A stretch of DNA of 64,000 nucleotides, taken from NCBI GenBank assembly GCA_022226955.1, contig CP092079.1, positions 3,283,546 to 3,347,545 of the forward strand. Direction: 5' to 3'. Shown here in pieces: positions 37,299 to 45,598 of this stretch. This stretch comes from Nitrospira sp. (GTDB taxonomy: Bacteria; Nitrospirota; Nitrospiria; Nitrospirales; Nitrospiraceae). The notes under the pieces were generated by a model. The model saw only the letters and a program-made list of their open reading frames with translations, was not told the DNA's origin and did not search any database. How positions within the stretch are numbered: the first letter of the stretch is position 1; each line of letters begins with the position of its first letter. The translations under genes and the position numbers were made by a program.

Positions 37299-37750
37299 CA
37301 GCCGCAAAGCCCATCTTACTGGCCGAAGACAATCCCCGGGATGCAGAACTCGCACTCGCGGCCATGGAAGAAGAGCATATCTCTGACAAGGTCGTGCTGT
37401 GCCACGACGGCGCAGAGGTGCTGGATTATCTCTATTGCCGCGGGCAATTCAAATCCCGCCTCAAAGGCAATCCTGCCGTGGTCTTTCTGGACCTGAAAAT
37501 GCCCAAGATCAACGGACTCGAAGTCCTCCGCACCATCAAATCCGACATCAGCCTGCGTCCGATTCCCGTCGTCATGCTGACCTCTTCGAGGGAGGAAAAG
37601 GACCTGGCGGAAAGCTATGCTCTGGGCGCAAATGCCTACGTGGTGAAACCCGTCGAGTTTCACCAATTTCTCACAGCCGTGAAGGAATTAGGCACGTTCT
37701 GGGGTGTGATCAATGAGCCGCCCCCCGAAGGGACGGCATCCACTAACTAA
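37295..37750 (+). CDS. Rcp1-type single-domain response regulator
   Basis: A 151-residue stand-alone receiver. It has acidic pair ED at 11-12, phosphoacceptor Asp66 (AVVFLDLKMPKINGLEVL), switch residues VVMLTSS and Lys in YVVKPVEFHQF. The insert CRGQFKSRLKGNP before the phosphoacceptor strand is typical of the Rcp1 group, which partners with phytochrome-type and CHASE3-type kinases. The start overlaps the kinase stop (ATGA). The next gene begins 22 bases downstream, so all three signalling genes likely share one transcript. Confidence 0.92.
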   Translation: MTAAKPILLAEDNPRDAELALAAMEEEHISDKVVLCHDGAEVLDYLYCRGQFKSRLKGNPAVVFLDLKMPKINGLEVLRTIKSDISLRPIPVVMLTSSREEKDLAESYALGANAYVVKPVEFHQFLTAVKELGTFWGVINEPPPEGTASTN

Positions 37751-37771
37751 TATGATACGCTCCGAGGTGCT

Positions 37772-39388
37772 GTGACGACTCCGCTGAGACTCCTCCAGCT
37801 TGAAGACAATACTGTCGACGCCGAGCTGATCCTGGCGACTCTTAACGAAGGCGGCATTCCCTGCGAGACCTGCCGGGTCGATCGACAAGATACCTATGTC
37901 GATGCCTTGAAAGCAGGGAAGATCGACCTGATCCTGGCGGATTATTCTCTTCCTGGATTCGATGGGATCACCGCCCTCTCGATCGCGCAACAACTCAGAC
38001 CCGACATTCCATTCATCTTCGTTTCCGGAACCCTCGGCGAGGAATTGGCTATCGACGCCATGCATCGAGGCGCGACCGATTACATTTTGAAGCAGCGACT
38101 CGGGCGGCTCGTGCCGTCACTCCAGCGCGCCATCAGAGAACTGCAGGAACGGCAAGAGCGCGCCCGCGTGGAGGAAGCCCTGCGGCAAAGCGAGGAGCAG
38201 CTCCGGCAGGCTCAAAAAATGGAAGCCGTCGGTCGCCTGGCCGGAGGGCTCACCCACGACTTCAACAATCTCCTCACCGTCATCATGGGCCATGCCCAGG
38301 TCCTGCTCAACGAGATGGCGGCGGACCATCCCTACCGAAATAAAATCGAAGAAATGCAAAAGGCGGGCGATCGGGCCGCGACGTTAATCCGTCAGCTCCT
38401 CACATTCAGCCGAAAGCAACCTTCGACGCCGAAAGTGCTGAGCGTGAATCCGCTGATCACCAATTTTGAAACCATGATGCGCCGGCTGATCGGCGAAGAT
38501 CTAGAGCTCACCCTCGCCCTGTCACCTCAAGACCTCCACATCAGCGCCGATCCCGCCCAGATTGAACAAGTCCTCATGAACCTCGTCGTCAATGCGCGTG
38601 ATGCGATGCCCAAAGGAGGGAAGTTGAAAATCGAGACCGCGCAGGTCGAGCTGACCAGAATACCCATGTACCATGCACAGCTTCCCGCGCTCGGCACCTT
38701 TGTCAAGCTCAGCGTCTCGGATACCGGAGCCGGGATGTCGACCGATACCCTCGCCCATATCTTCGAACCATTTTTCACCACGAAGGAAGAAGGAAAAGGC
38801 ACCGGCCTAGGCCTATCGACCGTATTCGGGATTGTTACCCAGACTGGTGGGGGCCTCGATGTAACCAGCAGCATTGGACAAGGCAGTCGCTTCGACGTCT
38901 ATTTCCCCACAGTCCGATCACGCCTCAATCCAACGACGTCCAACCAAGCTCCTCGTTCACCAAACCGGGGACTCGAGACCATTCTGCTCGTCGAAGACGA
39001 CGCCGCCGTCCGCGACCTTGTCCGAGACGAGCTCAAAAAACTCGGCTATCGTGTATTGGAATCCAAAAACGGACTGGAAGCCTGCGTGCTTGCCACACAG
39101 CAAGCAGGCAATTATCAGCTGCTCCTCACCGATGTGGTCATGCCCGGCATGAGCGGAACCGAACTGGCGCAACATCTGCGCATCCTCAAATCCGATCTCC
39201 GGGTTCTCTTCATCTCAGGCTATGCCGACGATGTCGGCATCGGGGCGGCCGATCCGCTGAGCGACTACCTCCCAAAGCCGTTTACACCGGAAGCTCTGAG
39301 CCAGCGGATTCGCCAGCTCCTCGATCTGACGCCACCCCCACAGAATGGGTCGCCGCGGAAGGAAGCCTCTACGTCTCACGCCTCGTAA
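37772..39388 (+). CDS. REC-HisKA-HATPase-REC hybrid kinase
   Basis: A 538-residue soluble phosphorelay protein. The N-terminal receiver (about 5-125) has Asp57 in LILADYSLPGFDG. HisKA has His162 in RLAGGLTHDFNNLLTVIMGH. HATPase_c spans about 255-375 (LVVNARDAMPKGG, VSDTGAGMS, GTGLGLSTVFGI). A second receiver (about 405-525) has phosphoacceptor in LLLTDVVMPGMSG. There is no membrane segment or sensor domain, so it is probably driven through its N-terminal receiver by the neighbouring CHASE3 kinase or its receiver. The GTG at 37772 has GAGG five bases upstream. Confidence 0.9.
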   Translation: MTTPLRLLQLEDNTVDAELILATLNEGGIPCETCRVDRQDTYVDALKAGKIDLILADYSLPGFDGITALSIAQQLRPDIPFIFVSGTLGEELAIDAMHRGATDYILKQRLGRLVPSLQRAIRELQERQERARVEEALRQSEEQLRQAQKMEAVGRLAGGLTHDFNNLLTVIMGHAQVLLNEMAADHPYRNKIEEMQKAGDRAATLIRQLLTFSRKQPSTPKVLSVNPLITNFETMMRRLIGEDLELTLALSPQDLHISADPAQIEQVLMNLVVNARDAMPKGGKLKIETAQVELTRIPMYHAQLPALGTFVKLSVSDTGAGMSTDTLAHIFEPFFTTKEEGKGTGLGLSTVFGIVTQTGGGLDVTSSIGQGSRFDVYFPTVRSRLNPTTSNQAPRSPNRGLETILLVEDDAAVRDLVRDELKKLGYRVLESKNGLEACVLATQQAGNYQLLLTDVVMPGMSGTELAQHLRILKSDLRVLFISGYADDVGIGAADPLSDYLPKPFTPEALSQRIRQLLDLTPPPQNGSPRKEASTSHAS

Positions 39389-39424
39389 TCGCGCGCAGGA
39401 CGCCGCAGCGCAGCGCCACCATGG

Positions 39425-40333
39425 ATGAGCCTCATGGATCTTCAGACGACGCAGCTCCCGCAGCCTTTCTGCCGCATCCCCTGCGCGTTCTTCATCTCAC
39501 TCCTGCTCTGGGCCACGACACCGGTGCTGGCGCAAGAACCCCGTTGGGAATCTCTTGCCCCAGGTTTGGCCGCCGCAATCTGGCAACCGGGCGAACGATG
39601 TCTCGATATTGACCGTTGGCTGGTCGTCAAGGTCGATCCGGCTCTTCATCGTTTTTCGGTGCATTACTTCGCTCAAGAAGGCCTGCTGCATCCCCCAACC
39701 ATCGACGAATGGCACAAGCGGACCGGACACGAGATCCTGTTCAACGCCGGACTCTTCAGAGAAAACTACGCGTACCTCGGCCTGCTCTTGAAAGACGGGA
39801 AATCGCTCGGCAGCCGGCGCCACAGCACCTGGCAAGGATTGTTCGTCGCAGAACCGCACCGGTCCCTCTCGACGCCCAACGCAGGCGTGCTAGACTTGGC
39901 CAGCGATATCTTTCATGAAGAGGCACCCGCCTATCTGGAGGCAGCCCAGTCGTTGATGCTGCTTGATCGCAAGGGAACCATCCGCGTGCGGCAGACCGGA
40001 AAGCGGGCGTATCAAACCCTGGTGGCCGAAAATAAAGACGGGCAGATCATCATTCTGAAGAGCTTGGGACTCGTCACTTTGCATGGGATTGGCCAATGTT
40101 TGCGGGATGCATTTCCATCGATCGCACTGGCCATGGCGATGGATGGCGGATCCTCGTCGGATCTCTTCGTCTCCGAATCGCTGTGGAAACGTGGAGACGC
40201 CTCAGACCCTCGGGCAAATTGGAAAGACCTATTCGCCGGCCGGTCGACCGCGCATATCCCGCTGCCGGCGGTCATCGGCCTCAGTCTGCGAGAATCTGTG
40301 ACAAGCACCGCCAACACCTCGCCGAAACCCTAG
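39425..40333 (+). CDS. Exported phosphodiester glycosidase family (NAGPA/DUF2233-like) protein
   Basis: A 302-residue protein of the family of the mammalian uncovering enzyme and bacterial DUF2233 proteins. The core motifs are ILFNAGLF near residue 100 and ALAMAMDGGSSSDLFV near 238-253, which carry the catalytic and metal-site residues. The N terminus has a Sec signal (CAFFISLLLWATTPVLAQ), placing it in the periplasm. The substrate is probably a phosphodiester-linked sugar, but nothing here shows which. The ATG could be 39425 or 39434, and no clear ribosome site separates them. It ends with a TAG that shares the palindrome CTAG with the stop of the convergent rhodanese gene. Confidence 0.8.
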   Translation: MSLMDLQTTQLPQPFCRIPCAFFISLLLWATTPVLAQEPRWESLAPGLAAAIWQPGERCLDIDRWLVVKVDPALHRFSVHYFAQEGLLHPPTIDEWHKRTGHEILFNAGLFRENYAYLGLLLKDGKSLGSRRHSTWQGLFVAEPHRSLSTPNAGVLDLASDIFHEEAPAYLEAAQSLMLLDRKGTIRVRQTGKRAYQTLVAENKDGQIIILKSLGLVTLHGIGQCLRDAFPSIALAMAMDGGSSSDLFVSESLWKRGDASDPRANWKDLFAGRSTAHIPLPAVIGLSLRESVTSTANTSPKP

Positions 40334-40755
40334 CGGCCAGGACGCGCGACTGGATAGCCCGCTTCCGTCCAGGCGTTCATACTTCCCGACACGTTATAGA
40401 CATGGCGATAACCCAGATCGGCCAGCGTCTCTGCCGCGATATTGCTGCGATGGCCCGACTGGCAATACACCACGATGTGCTCGTCTAACTGTGCCTTAAG
40501 CTCTCGGTGGCGGGCTTTTATTTCTCGAAAGTCGATATTCAGATCCGTACCGGGAATCATGCCGGTCTGATGTTCTTCAGGGCTTCGCACATCGACCAAC
40601 ACAAATCCCTTTTTATCGGGAGTCGAGGCTTTAGCCAGCCCCGCTTGCAGCTGCTGGACGGTCAGCAGGTAGGAATGGTATGACCACACCTGTCCCGTCA
40701 CTGCGAGACTACTCAGAAGACACACACCGATGAGCATCCATCTCCACCGTGGCAT
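40330..40755 (-). CDS. Exported rhodanese-like sulfurtransferase
   Basis: A 141-residue single-domain rhodanese. The first 24 residues form a signal peptide or anchor (WMLIGVCLLSSLAVTGQVWS). The domain spans about 30-135, with VDVRSPEEHQTGMIPGTDLN and active-site loop VVYCQSGHRS, where the Cys accepts persulfide sulfur. The final signature is VYNVSGSMNAWTEAGYPV. It acts outside the cytoplasm, so a role in envelope sulfur or metal chemistry is more likely than a cytosolic one. It converges with the glycosidase gene and is divergent from the small lipoprotein gene. Confidence 0.87.
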   Translation of the reverse strand: MPRWRWMLIGVCLLSSLAVTGQVWSYHSYLLTVQQLQAGLAKASTPDKKGFVLVDVRSPEEHQTGMIPGTDLNIDFREIKARHRELKAQLDEHIVVYCQSGHRSNIAAETLADLGYRHVYNVSGSMNAWTEAGYPVARPGR

Positions 40756-40796
40756 ACGACCTCCTCATGGTTCGTGAAACGATACGTGAGTCGAAC

Positions 40797-41135
40797 ATGA
40801 TGCTAGCCGATCATAAAAAGAAGTTGAAAGACGGGTCAAGAACCTTCCTCCTTCCCCTCTTGCTCCTGCTCACCGGCTGCGGTGAGGGCGCGACACTGTT
40901 GCAAGAATCCGATCGCGGAGGAGTCGTCGTCTACTCATTCAAAGGCGAGCAGGGGGCGCTATTGGCCTCGTTCAGAAACGACGCCCTCGCGCTCATGAAA
41001 GAAAAATGCGGCGGAGCCTATTCGATTATACGAGAGGGAGAAACCAAGGGGCGCGTCCGTGTAGCCGGCCCGGTCGAAGGCGCACAAGAAGTCGTTCAGG
41101 AGCGTCGCTGGGGAATTCACTTTCAGTGCAAGTAA
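40797..41135 (+). CDS. Small lipoprotein of unknown function
   Basis: I do not recognise the family. From the ATG at 40797 the 112-residue product has a positively charged start and hydrophobic run LLPLLLLL. A lipobox LLTGC follows, with the Cys at about residue 28, so it should be lipid-anchored. The mature part (about 85 residues) is mixed alpha/beta, with two further Cys (KEKCGGAY and the C-terminal FQCK) that could pair in the periplasm. The upstream ATG at 40749 would overlap the divergent rhodanese start. The ribosome site is weak (GTGAG). Its end lies seven bases from the convergent pyrE stop. Confidence 0.68.
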   Translation: MMLADHKKKLKDGSRTFLLPLLLLLTGCGEGATLLQESDRGGVVVYSFKGEQGALLASFRNDALALMKEKCGGAYSIIREGETKGRVRVAGPVEGAQEVVQERRWGIHFQCK

Positions 41136-41142
41136 GAAAACA

Positions 41143-41721
41143 TCACCCTCTGCGCTGAGCCCCACCGGCCTTGGTCAGATCGTCGATCGTCAGAAGACTC
41201 ACCAGCGTGAGTCCTTCCGCTTCGACTTTTTTACGCCCGTCTTGCTCCTGCCGATCGACAATCACCAGCGCATGCGTCACGGTCAATCCAGCGCCTCGTG
41301 CCGCCGCGACTGCCTTTAACAACGATCCGCCGCTGGTCAGCACATCGTCGACGATGAGCGCGCGCTCACCAGGCTTGTAGGCTCCTTCGATCAGCTTTCC
41401 CAACCCATGATCCTTCGCCTGCTTGCGGACGACGAAGGTCCGCCAATCGCGCGCCGGCTGAGCCGCAAAGGCATAATCGGAAATCGTCGTGGCAATCGAG
41501 ATTGCCCCGATCTCCAACCCACCCAAACAATCCAAGCGAATGTCCTTGAGTGCGTCATAAGCCAGTTGGCCAACCAGACGCCGGGTGCCAGGATGCGCCA
41601 TAAGCGCGCGGCAATCGACATAGAAGGGGCTCGTGAGGCCCGACGCCAGCTTGAACCCGCCTTGCGGATCCCACTTGAACGACTGTGTGTCATGAAAGGC
41701 TTTTGCGAGTTGGTCGCGCAC
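41143..41721 (-). CDS. pyrE: Orotate phosphoribosyltransferase
   Basis: Cytosolic enzyme of pyrimidine synthesis that joins orotate to PRPP to make OMP. The PRPP-binding signature ALIVDDVLTSGGSL is near residues 118-131, and the catalytic loop VVRKQAKDHGLGKLIEG precedes it. ASGLTSPFYVDCRAL near the N terminus is typical. I favour the GTG at 41721 (192 residues) because GGGAGG lies five bases upstream. The in-frame ATG at 41739 would add six residues and has no ribosome site. No other pyr gene is adjacent. Confidence 0.92.
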   Translation of the reverse strand: MRDQLAKAFHDTQSFKWDPQGGFKLASGLTSPFYVDCRALMAHPGTRRLVGQLAYDALKDIRLDCLGGLEIGAISIATTISDYAFAAQPARDWRTFVVRKQAKDHGLGKLIEGAYKPGERALIVDDVLTSGGSLLKAVAAARGAGLTVTHALVIVDRQEQDGRKKVEAEGLTLVSLLTIDDLTKAGGAQRRG

Positions 41722-41805
41722 GGCATCCTCCCTATCCATCCACTACAACGATTTCGATTGTACACGGTTGAAGGGGCGGATAGCACCAGGCCCATGAGAG
41801 GCCGG

Positions 41806-42315
41806 TCAGGAAAAGCGCTGGACTTGTTCCGTCAACGTACTGGCCACCAGCTGAAGATCGAACGGCCAGGCGTACCGTAGTTCGACCTCGGGATACTGCA
41901 GTCGCAGACGGTCGAGGATTTCTGGAATTTCTACCTCCGAATGCGAACCGCCCGGCGTAAACATCGTGGTGGCGACGGTAATACGAGTCGCGCCCTTCTT
42001 AATCAACTCTTCCACCGACGTCTCCAATGTCGGCGCGCAGAATTCATTATAGGCCACCGCAAACAAGACATCCCCTAAGTTGACCCGCAACTGCGCCGCC
42101 ACCGCTTCGAGTCCCGCTTGATACGGATCCGTTTCCGGCGTTCTCGGCCACTGGCGGATCTTTGCATCCAGCTCAACTTCTTCCGCCGACGGCGGCATCT
42201 TCGCGGCGCGCCGTTGACCTTCCAGCCGCTTCAGCTTCGTCACAAAATCCTGCGGGCAACCCTTGGGAATGCCACCGTGCCCCACAAGAATCACCCCTCG
42301 GACAACGACAGCCAT
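41806..42315 (-). CDS. CbiX-like sirohydrochlorin chelatase family protein
   Basis: A 169-residue small CbiX/SirB-type protein. The metal-binding His is in VILVGHGGIPKG, and the second site TTMFTPGGSHSEVEIPEIL contains another conserved His and Glu. Short single-domain CbiX proteins dimerise and insert cobalt, nickel or iron into sirohydrochlorin, feeding cobalamin, sirohaem or related cofactors. Compared with the shortest forms, an insert of about 35 charged residues (LEGQRRAAKMPPSAEEVEL) follows the first motif. The exact metal is not predictable. The ATG at 42315 has AGGAG eight bases upstream. It is 31 bases from the next minus-strand gene upstream. Confidence 0.8.
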   Translation of the reverse strand: MAVVVRGVILVGHGGIPKGCPQDFVTKLKRLEGQRRAAKMPPSAEEVELDAKIRQWPRTPETDPYQAGLEAVAAQLRVNLGDVLFAVAYNEFCAPTLETSVEELIKKGATRITVATTMFTPGGSHSEVEIPEILDRLRLQYPEVELRYAWPFDLQLVASTLTEQVQRFS

Positions 42316-42345
42316 CAACGAACTCCTTTCATCATACGCCCTCCG

Positions 42346-43299
42346 CTACACATGGTTCCTCAGCAGAAGTTCCTCCGGATGCGGATTGAGATAGACCTGA
42401 TCGCGAATGTACGCGACGTCGAACAGCTGCGCATAATGCTTGATCAACGTGAGCGGTACGATCAAGGGCGTCAGGCCGTGATGGTAGTCACGGACCGCCT
42501 CCAGTAGCGCGGTTTTTTGCGCCGCTTCCAACTGCGTCTTGAAGTAACCCAACATGTGCTGCAACACATTGACCTGCTTGCGAACCGTCGCCTTCACGGC
42601 CAGCGTCTTCATAAACAGCTCCCCATACTTGCGGGCCAGCTCCCGAGGTCGATAGTGCGCCGCTTCACCCACCAGCCGCCCGAGCACTCGATAATACTGT
42701 GGGCTGTGGGCCATCAACAGATACTTGTGAATTGTGTGAAACCGCACCATCGACTGCCTCGTAACTCCCTCTCGAATCAAATCCTGGTAGCGACGATAAC
42801 AAAAGATCCGTTCGATAAAATTCTCTCTCACGAGCGCCTCATAGAGCCGCCCTTCCTCCTCGACCGGAACCAGCGGAAATCGCTCCATAAACGCTCGCGC
42901 AAAGATGCCGGCTCCACTGTGACTGGGCATCCCTTGTTCTGTATAGACACGGACCCGCTCGATCCCGCAACTCGGCGAGCCCCGCTTAAATACAAAGCCT
43001 GACAGCGTCAGCTCGCCAAGCTCCGCAAGGCGAATCGACGCCATCCCTTCCAACGCCCTGGTGTGATCCTTCCCGCTCGTGATCGTCAGCAGTCTGGGAT
43101 GCGCAGAGTCGCCGACCAACCGCATGGCTTCCCGAGGAATGTCCAGCCCAGCTTCGACTTCAGGACAGACCGGAACCCACTCCACATAGGAGCCGAGCAC
43201 ATCGGTTAGAAAACTGTCGCGCTTATGCCCTCCGTCGAACCGGACGTCGTCCCCGAGAAGGCAACGGCTGATTCCGAGACGGAGCGGGGCCGCGGTCAT
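42346..43299 (-). CDS. DUF523-DUF1722 (YbgA-type) protein
   Basis: A 317-residue fusion of DUF523 (about 5-150; GISRCLLGDDVRFDGGHKRD, PVCPEVEAGLDIPRE, FKRGSPSCGIERV) and DUF1722/YbgA (about 195-310; YLLMAHSPQYYRVLGRLV). The DUF523 part has conserved Cys residues consistent with a metal or cluster site. In many bacteria this gene is next to a photolyase, as it is here, and a role in light-dependent repair or cofactor handling is suspected; DUF1722 is sometimes called a photolyase-associated domain. The ATG at 43299 overlaps the photolyase stop (ATGA). Confidence 0.85.
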   Translation of the reverse strand: MTAAPLRLGISRCLLGDDVRFDGGHKRDSFLTDVLGSYVEWVPVCPEVEAGLDIPREAMRLVGDSAHPRLLTITSGKDHTRALEGMASIRLAELGELTLSGFVFKRGSPSCGIERVRVYTEQGMPSHSGAGIFARAFMERFPLVPVEEEGRLYEALVRENFIERIFCYRRYQDLIREGVTRQSMVRFHTIHKYLLMAHSPQYYRVLGRLVGEAAHYRPRELARKYGELFMKTLAVKATVRKQVNVLQHMLGYFKTQLEAAQKTALLEAVRDYHHGLTPLIVPLTLIKHYAQLFDVAYIRDQVYLNPHPEELLLRNHV

Positions 43300-44741
43300 C
43301 GTGCCGCCTGTTGTTTGCCGAGGCTCAAATATTCTTCCCGCGCCTGGCGATGGTCCACGATGGGCGCAGGATAATCGCGCCCGATGCAACATCCGGCATG
43401 CGTTTGTTCGTCCATCGGCATCAAATGCGGCTCATGGATCCACTTCTTCGGCACCTGGCCCAGTTCCGGCACATACAGACGGATATAGTCTCCGTCCAGA
43501 TCGAACTTCTTGCTCTGCAGCGCCGGATTGAAAATACGATACCCCCGCATCGCGTCCGTCCCAGTTGCCGCGCACCACTACCAGTTCCCATTGTTCGCCG
43601 CGACATCGGCATCCAGCAGTTGGCTCATAAAATACCGCTCGCCGCTCTGCCAGTCGAGACGCAGATCTTTGATGAGGAACGAGGCCGCGATCATCCGCAC
43701 CCGGTTATGCATCCATCCTGTCCGATTCAGTTGCCGCATGCCCGCATCCACAATGGGATAGCCAGTCTGTCCTTCGCGCCAGGCTCGAAATAGACGGTCG
43801 CGTTCACCCCCCGGCTCTCGAACCGGAGGAACCGCCGCATGACGGAACGGGCCTGCCGCGACATGAGGAAAAGCGGATAGCACTTGCTGAAAAAACTCCC
43901 GCCACACCAGTTCATCGATCCAGGTCAGCACATCGGCTCTCGACACCCGGCTGCCTTTCGCAAGAGTGGCCAAGGCCTCATGAACAGCGGTACGGACTGA
44001 CAGTGTGCCGAAGCGGAAATGCGGCGAGAGGCGCGAACTCCCGTCTATATCGGGACGGTTTCTCGCATCACCATAGGCATGGACAGATTTTCTAAGAAAC
44101 TCATGCAGCCGCACCTGCGCCTGCCGCTCGCCCGGATCGATCCATGGAGTAACAGGGGCGTACCCCAGTTCTACAGAAGAAGGAAGCGCCTGTGGGGTGG
44201 ATCGCGATGAAACCGATGCCGAGACCTTGGGTCTGGGACTCGCCAGGGGTGACGGTTTCGTCGCCTGCCACTTAGCCCACCAGCGCGCACGATAGGCACT
44301 GTACCGTTGCAACGGATTTCCCGTGGCGCTCCGGATCTCCTCTGCCTCAAAGACCACATGATCTTTGAAGGTCTTCGTATGGAGGCCCTGCTCGGCAAGC
44401 GCACACTGCGCCCGGCGGTCACGCTCAATGGCCCCCGGCTCATAGTCGCGATTCCAGTAGACGATTTCAGCTTTCCATTCACGCGCGGCCTGCACGACAG
44501 CTTCCACGGATTCACCCCATCGCCACTGCAACGCGAGGCTCCGTTCAGCCAACGAGACCGACAATTCCTGGAGACAGCCCAACATGAAGCTCACGCAAGC
44601 GGGACCGAACGCATGAGACTGGAGCAACGGTTCATCGAACACAAACAGCGGCAGGATCTCATCGCATTCCTGGCACGCCGCCGCCAGCGCCGGTTGATCG
44701 TGCAGTCGGAGATCCCGTCTGAACCAGACGATGCCGCGCAC
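43296..44741 (-). pseudogene. phrB: Deoxyribodipyrimidine photolyase interrupted by an in-frame amber codon
   Basis: Class I DNA photolyase/cryptochrome family, 481 codons from a GTG start with AGGAGG six bases upstream. The N-terminal alpha/beta domain starts IVWFRRDLRLHDQPAL. The FAD domain includes DELVWREFFQQVL, GQTGYPIVDAGMRQLNRTGW and MSQLLDADVAANNGNW. A TAG at 43580-43578 follows NNGNW, where relatives read Gln (NNGNWQW). Reading continues in the same frame through WCAATGTDAMRGYRIFNP to a TGA at 43296, which overlaps the next gene (ATGA). A single C-to-T change (CAG to TAG) explains it, with no frameshift. The truncated product would lose about 95 residues of the FAD domain and is unlikely to work. 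Sequencing error or recent inactivation cannot be separated here. Confidence 0.88.
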
Positions 44742-44750
44742 CTCGCCCTC

Positions 44751-45290
44751 CTATCGCATCCAGGCCGCAGGCATCCCCTGCCACCAGGCCTTCGGGTTCG
44801 CGGTGCGCCACTGAGCCTGTTCTACCCAGAGACGATCCGACTCGGCCTTATCTAATCGATTGGCCATCGCCGCGCTGACGTCGGACTGTTGCCGCACGCC
44901 GGCCTGAATCATTTCCTTGACCATGCGGGCCAGGCCGCCCGGAGGATCGACCAGATCCGCCGGATCGCGAGAGACCAGATTTAAGTACAGCTGCTCGACC
45001 GCCATCCATCGCTCTTCTTGCGATAGATATTCTAAATAGGCATCGATCGCGCGATACACGTATGTCAGATGAATGTAATGGGCCGCCGACGGCGCGTCAT
45101 CGATGGCGCGCTGGCAGGCTTCGAGCGCACGGCGATAATCGCCGGCCGCTAAGAAGAGATTCGTCTTTGCCAAAGCAGGGTGGGCCACGACCGCACTCGT
45201 CTTCTCCGATTCAGCGGACGCGGATGCCGCCCCCTGCCCCAAGAAGATCAGCAACACAACCAGTGCGATGAACGTCCTGCGACAGGCCAT
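44751..45290 (-). CDS. Exported helical protein of unknown function
   Basis: A 179-residue protein with a clear Sec signal (FIALVVLLIFLGQGAASASA, cleavage near residue 27). The mature part is helical and begins with a TPR-like repeat: LAKTNLFLAAGDYRRALEAC then QRAIDDAPSAAHYIHLTYVY. A conserved-looking tail contains several Trp (ERLW-like DRLWVEQAQWRT, KAWWQG). A single TPR-type unit suggests protein-protein contact in the periplasm; I do not recognise the family. The ATG at 45290 has AGGAG seven bases upstream. It ends nine bases before the photolyase start on the same strand and may be co-transcribed with it. Confidence 0.72.
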   Translation of the reverse strand: MACRRTFIALVVLLIFLGQGAASASAESEKTSAVVAHPALAKTNLFLAAGDYRRALEACQRAIDDAPSAAHYIHLTYVYRAIDAYLEYLSQEERWMAVEQLYLNLVSRDPADLVDPPGGLARMVKEMIQAGVRQQSDVSAAMANRLDKAESDRLWVEQAQWRTANPKAWWQGMPAAWMR

Positions 45291-45445
45291 GATCGACTCC
45301 TATGGCAATGGACCGCCGGGCGATCCGCTCCGACTTGAAACGAGGCCCCGATAAATTCGTTCGGCAACACAGCTTCACCTCAAGGGTAAAGCCTCTCTCT
45401 GCCTGAATACAATCAGCCGCGAAGATATGGAGAGAAGAAGCTAGA

Positions 45446-45531
45446 TGGTGCCGAAGGCGGGAGTTGAACCCGCATGACCTTGCGATCGCTGGTACCTGAA
45501 ACCAGTGTGTCTGCCATTCCACCACTTCGGC
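45446..45531 (-). tRNA. tRNA-Leu (anticodon CAG), CCA encoded
   Basis: Class II tRNA of 86 bases on the minus strand. The acceptor stem is GCCGAAG/CTTCGGC. The anticodon stem is CTGGT/ACCAG around TTCAGGT, giving anticodon CAG. A long variable arm (CGATCGCAAGGTCAT) is present. The T arm is GCGGGTTCAACTCCCGC, and CCA is encoded. It shares acceptor and most D-arm sequence with tRNA-Leu(GAG) at 5486. Confidence 0.95.
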
Positions 45532-45550
45532 AAGAAGGGTCGAGGGAGGG

Positions 45551-45580
45551 ATTATCCTGAATTCATGCTACCGGCGTCAA
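45551..45580 (-). promoter_or_regulatory. Sigma-70-type promoter for tRNA-Leu(CAG)
   Basis: On the minus strand TTGACG (45580-45575) and GATAAT (45556-45551) are spaced by 18 bases. The tRNA 5' end is about 20 bases downstream of the -10 hexamer. It lies just past the stop of the preceding helicase-like gene. Confidence 0.65.
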
Positions 45581-45598
45581 GCAACTACGTGCAACGCC

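Noticed and set aside
43551-43580. Photolyase split explained as a frameshift.
   Set aside because: The two parts are in the same frame, with 27 bases (nine sense codons) between the TAG and the ATG of the second part, so a nonsense change explains it without any shift.
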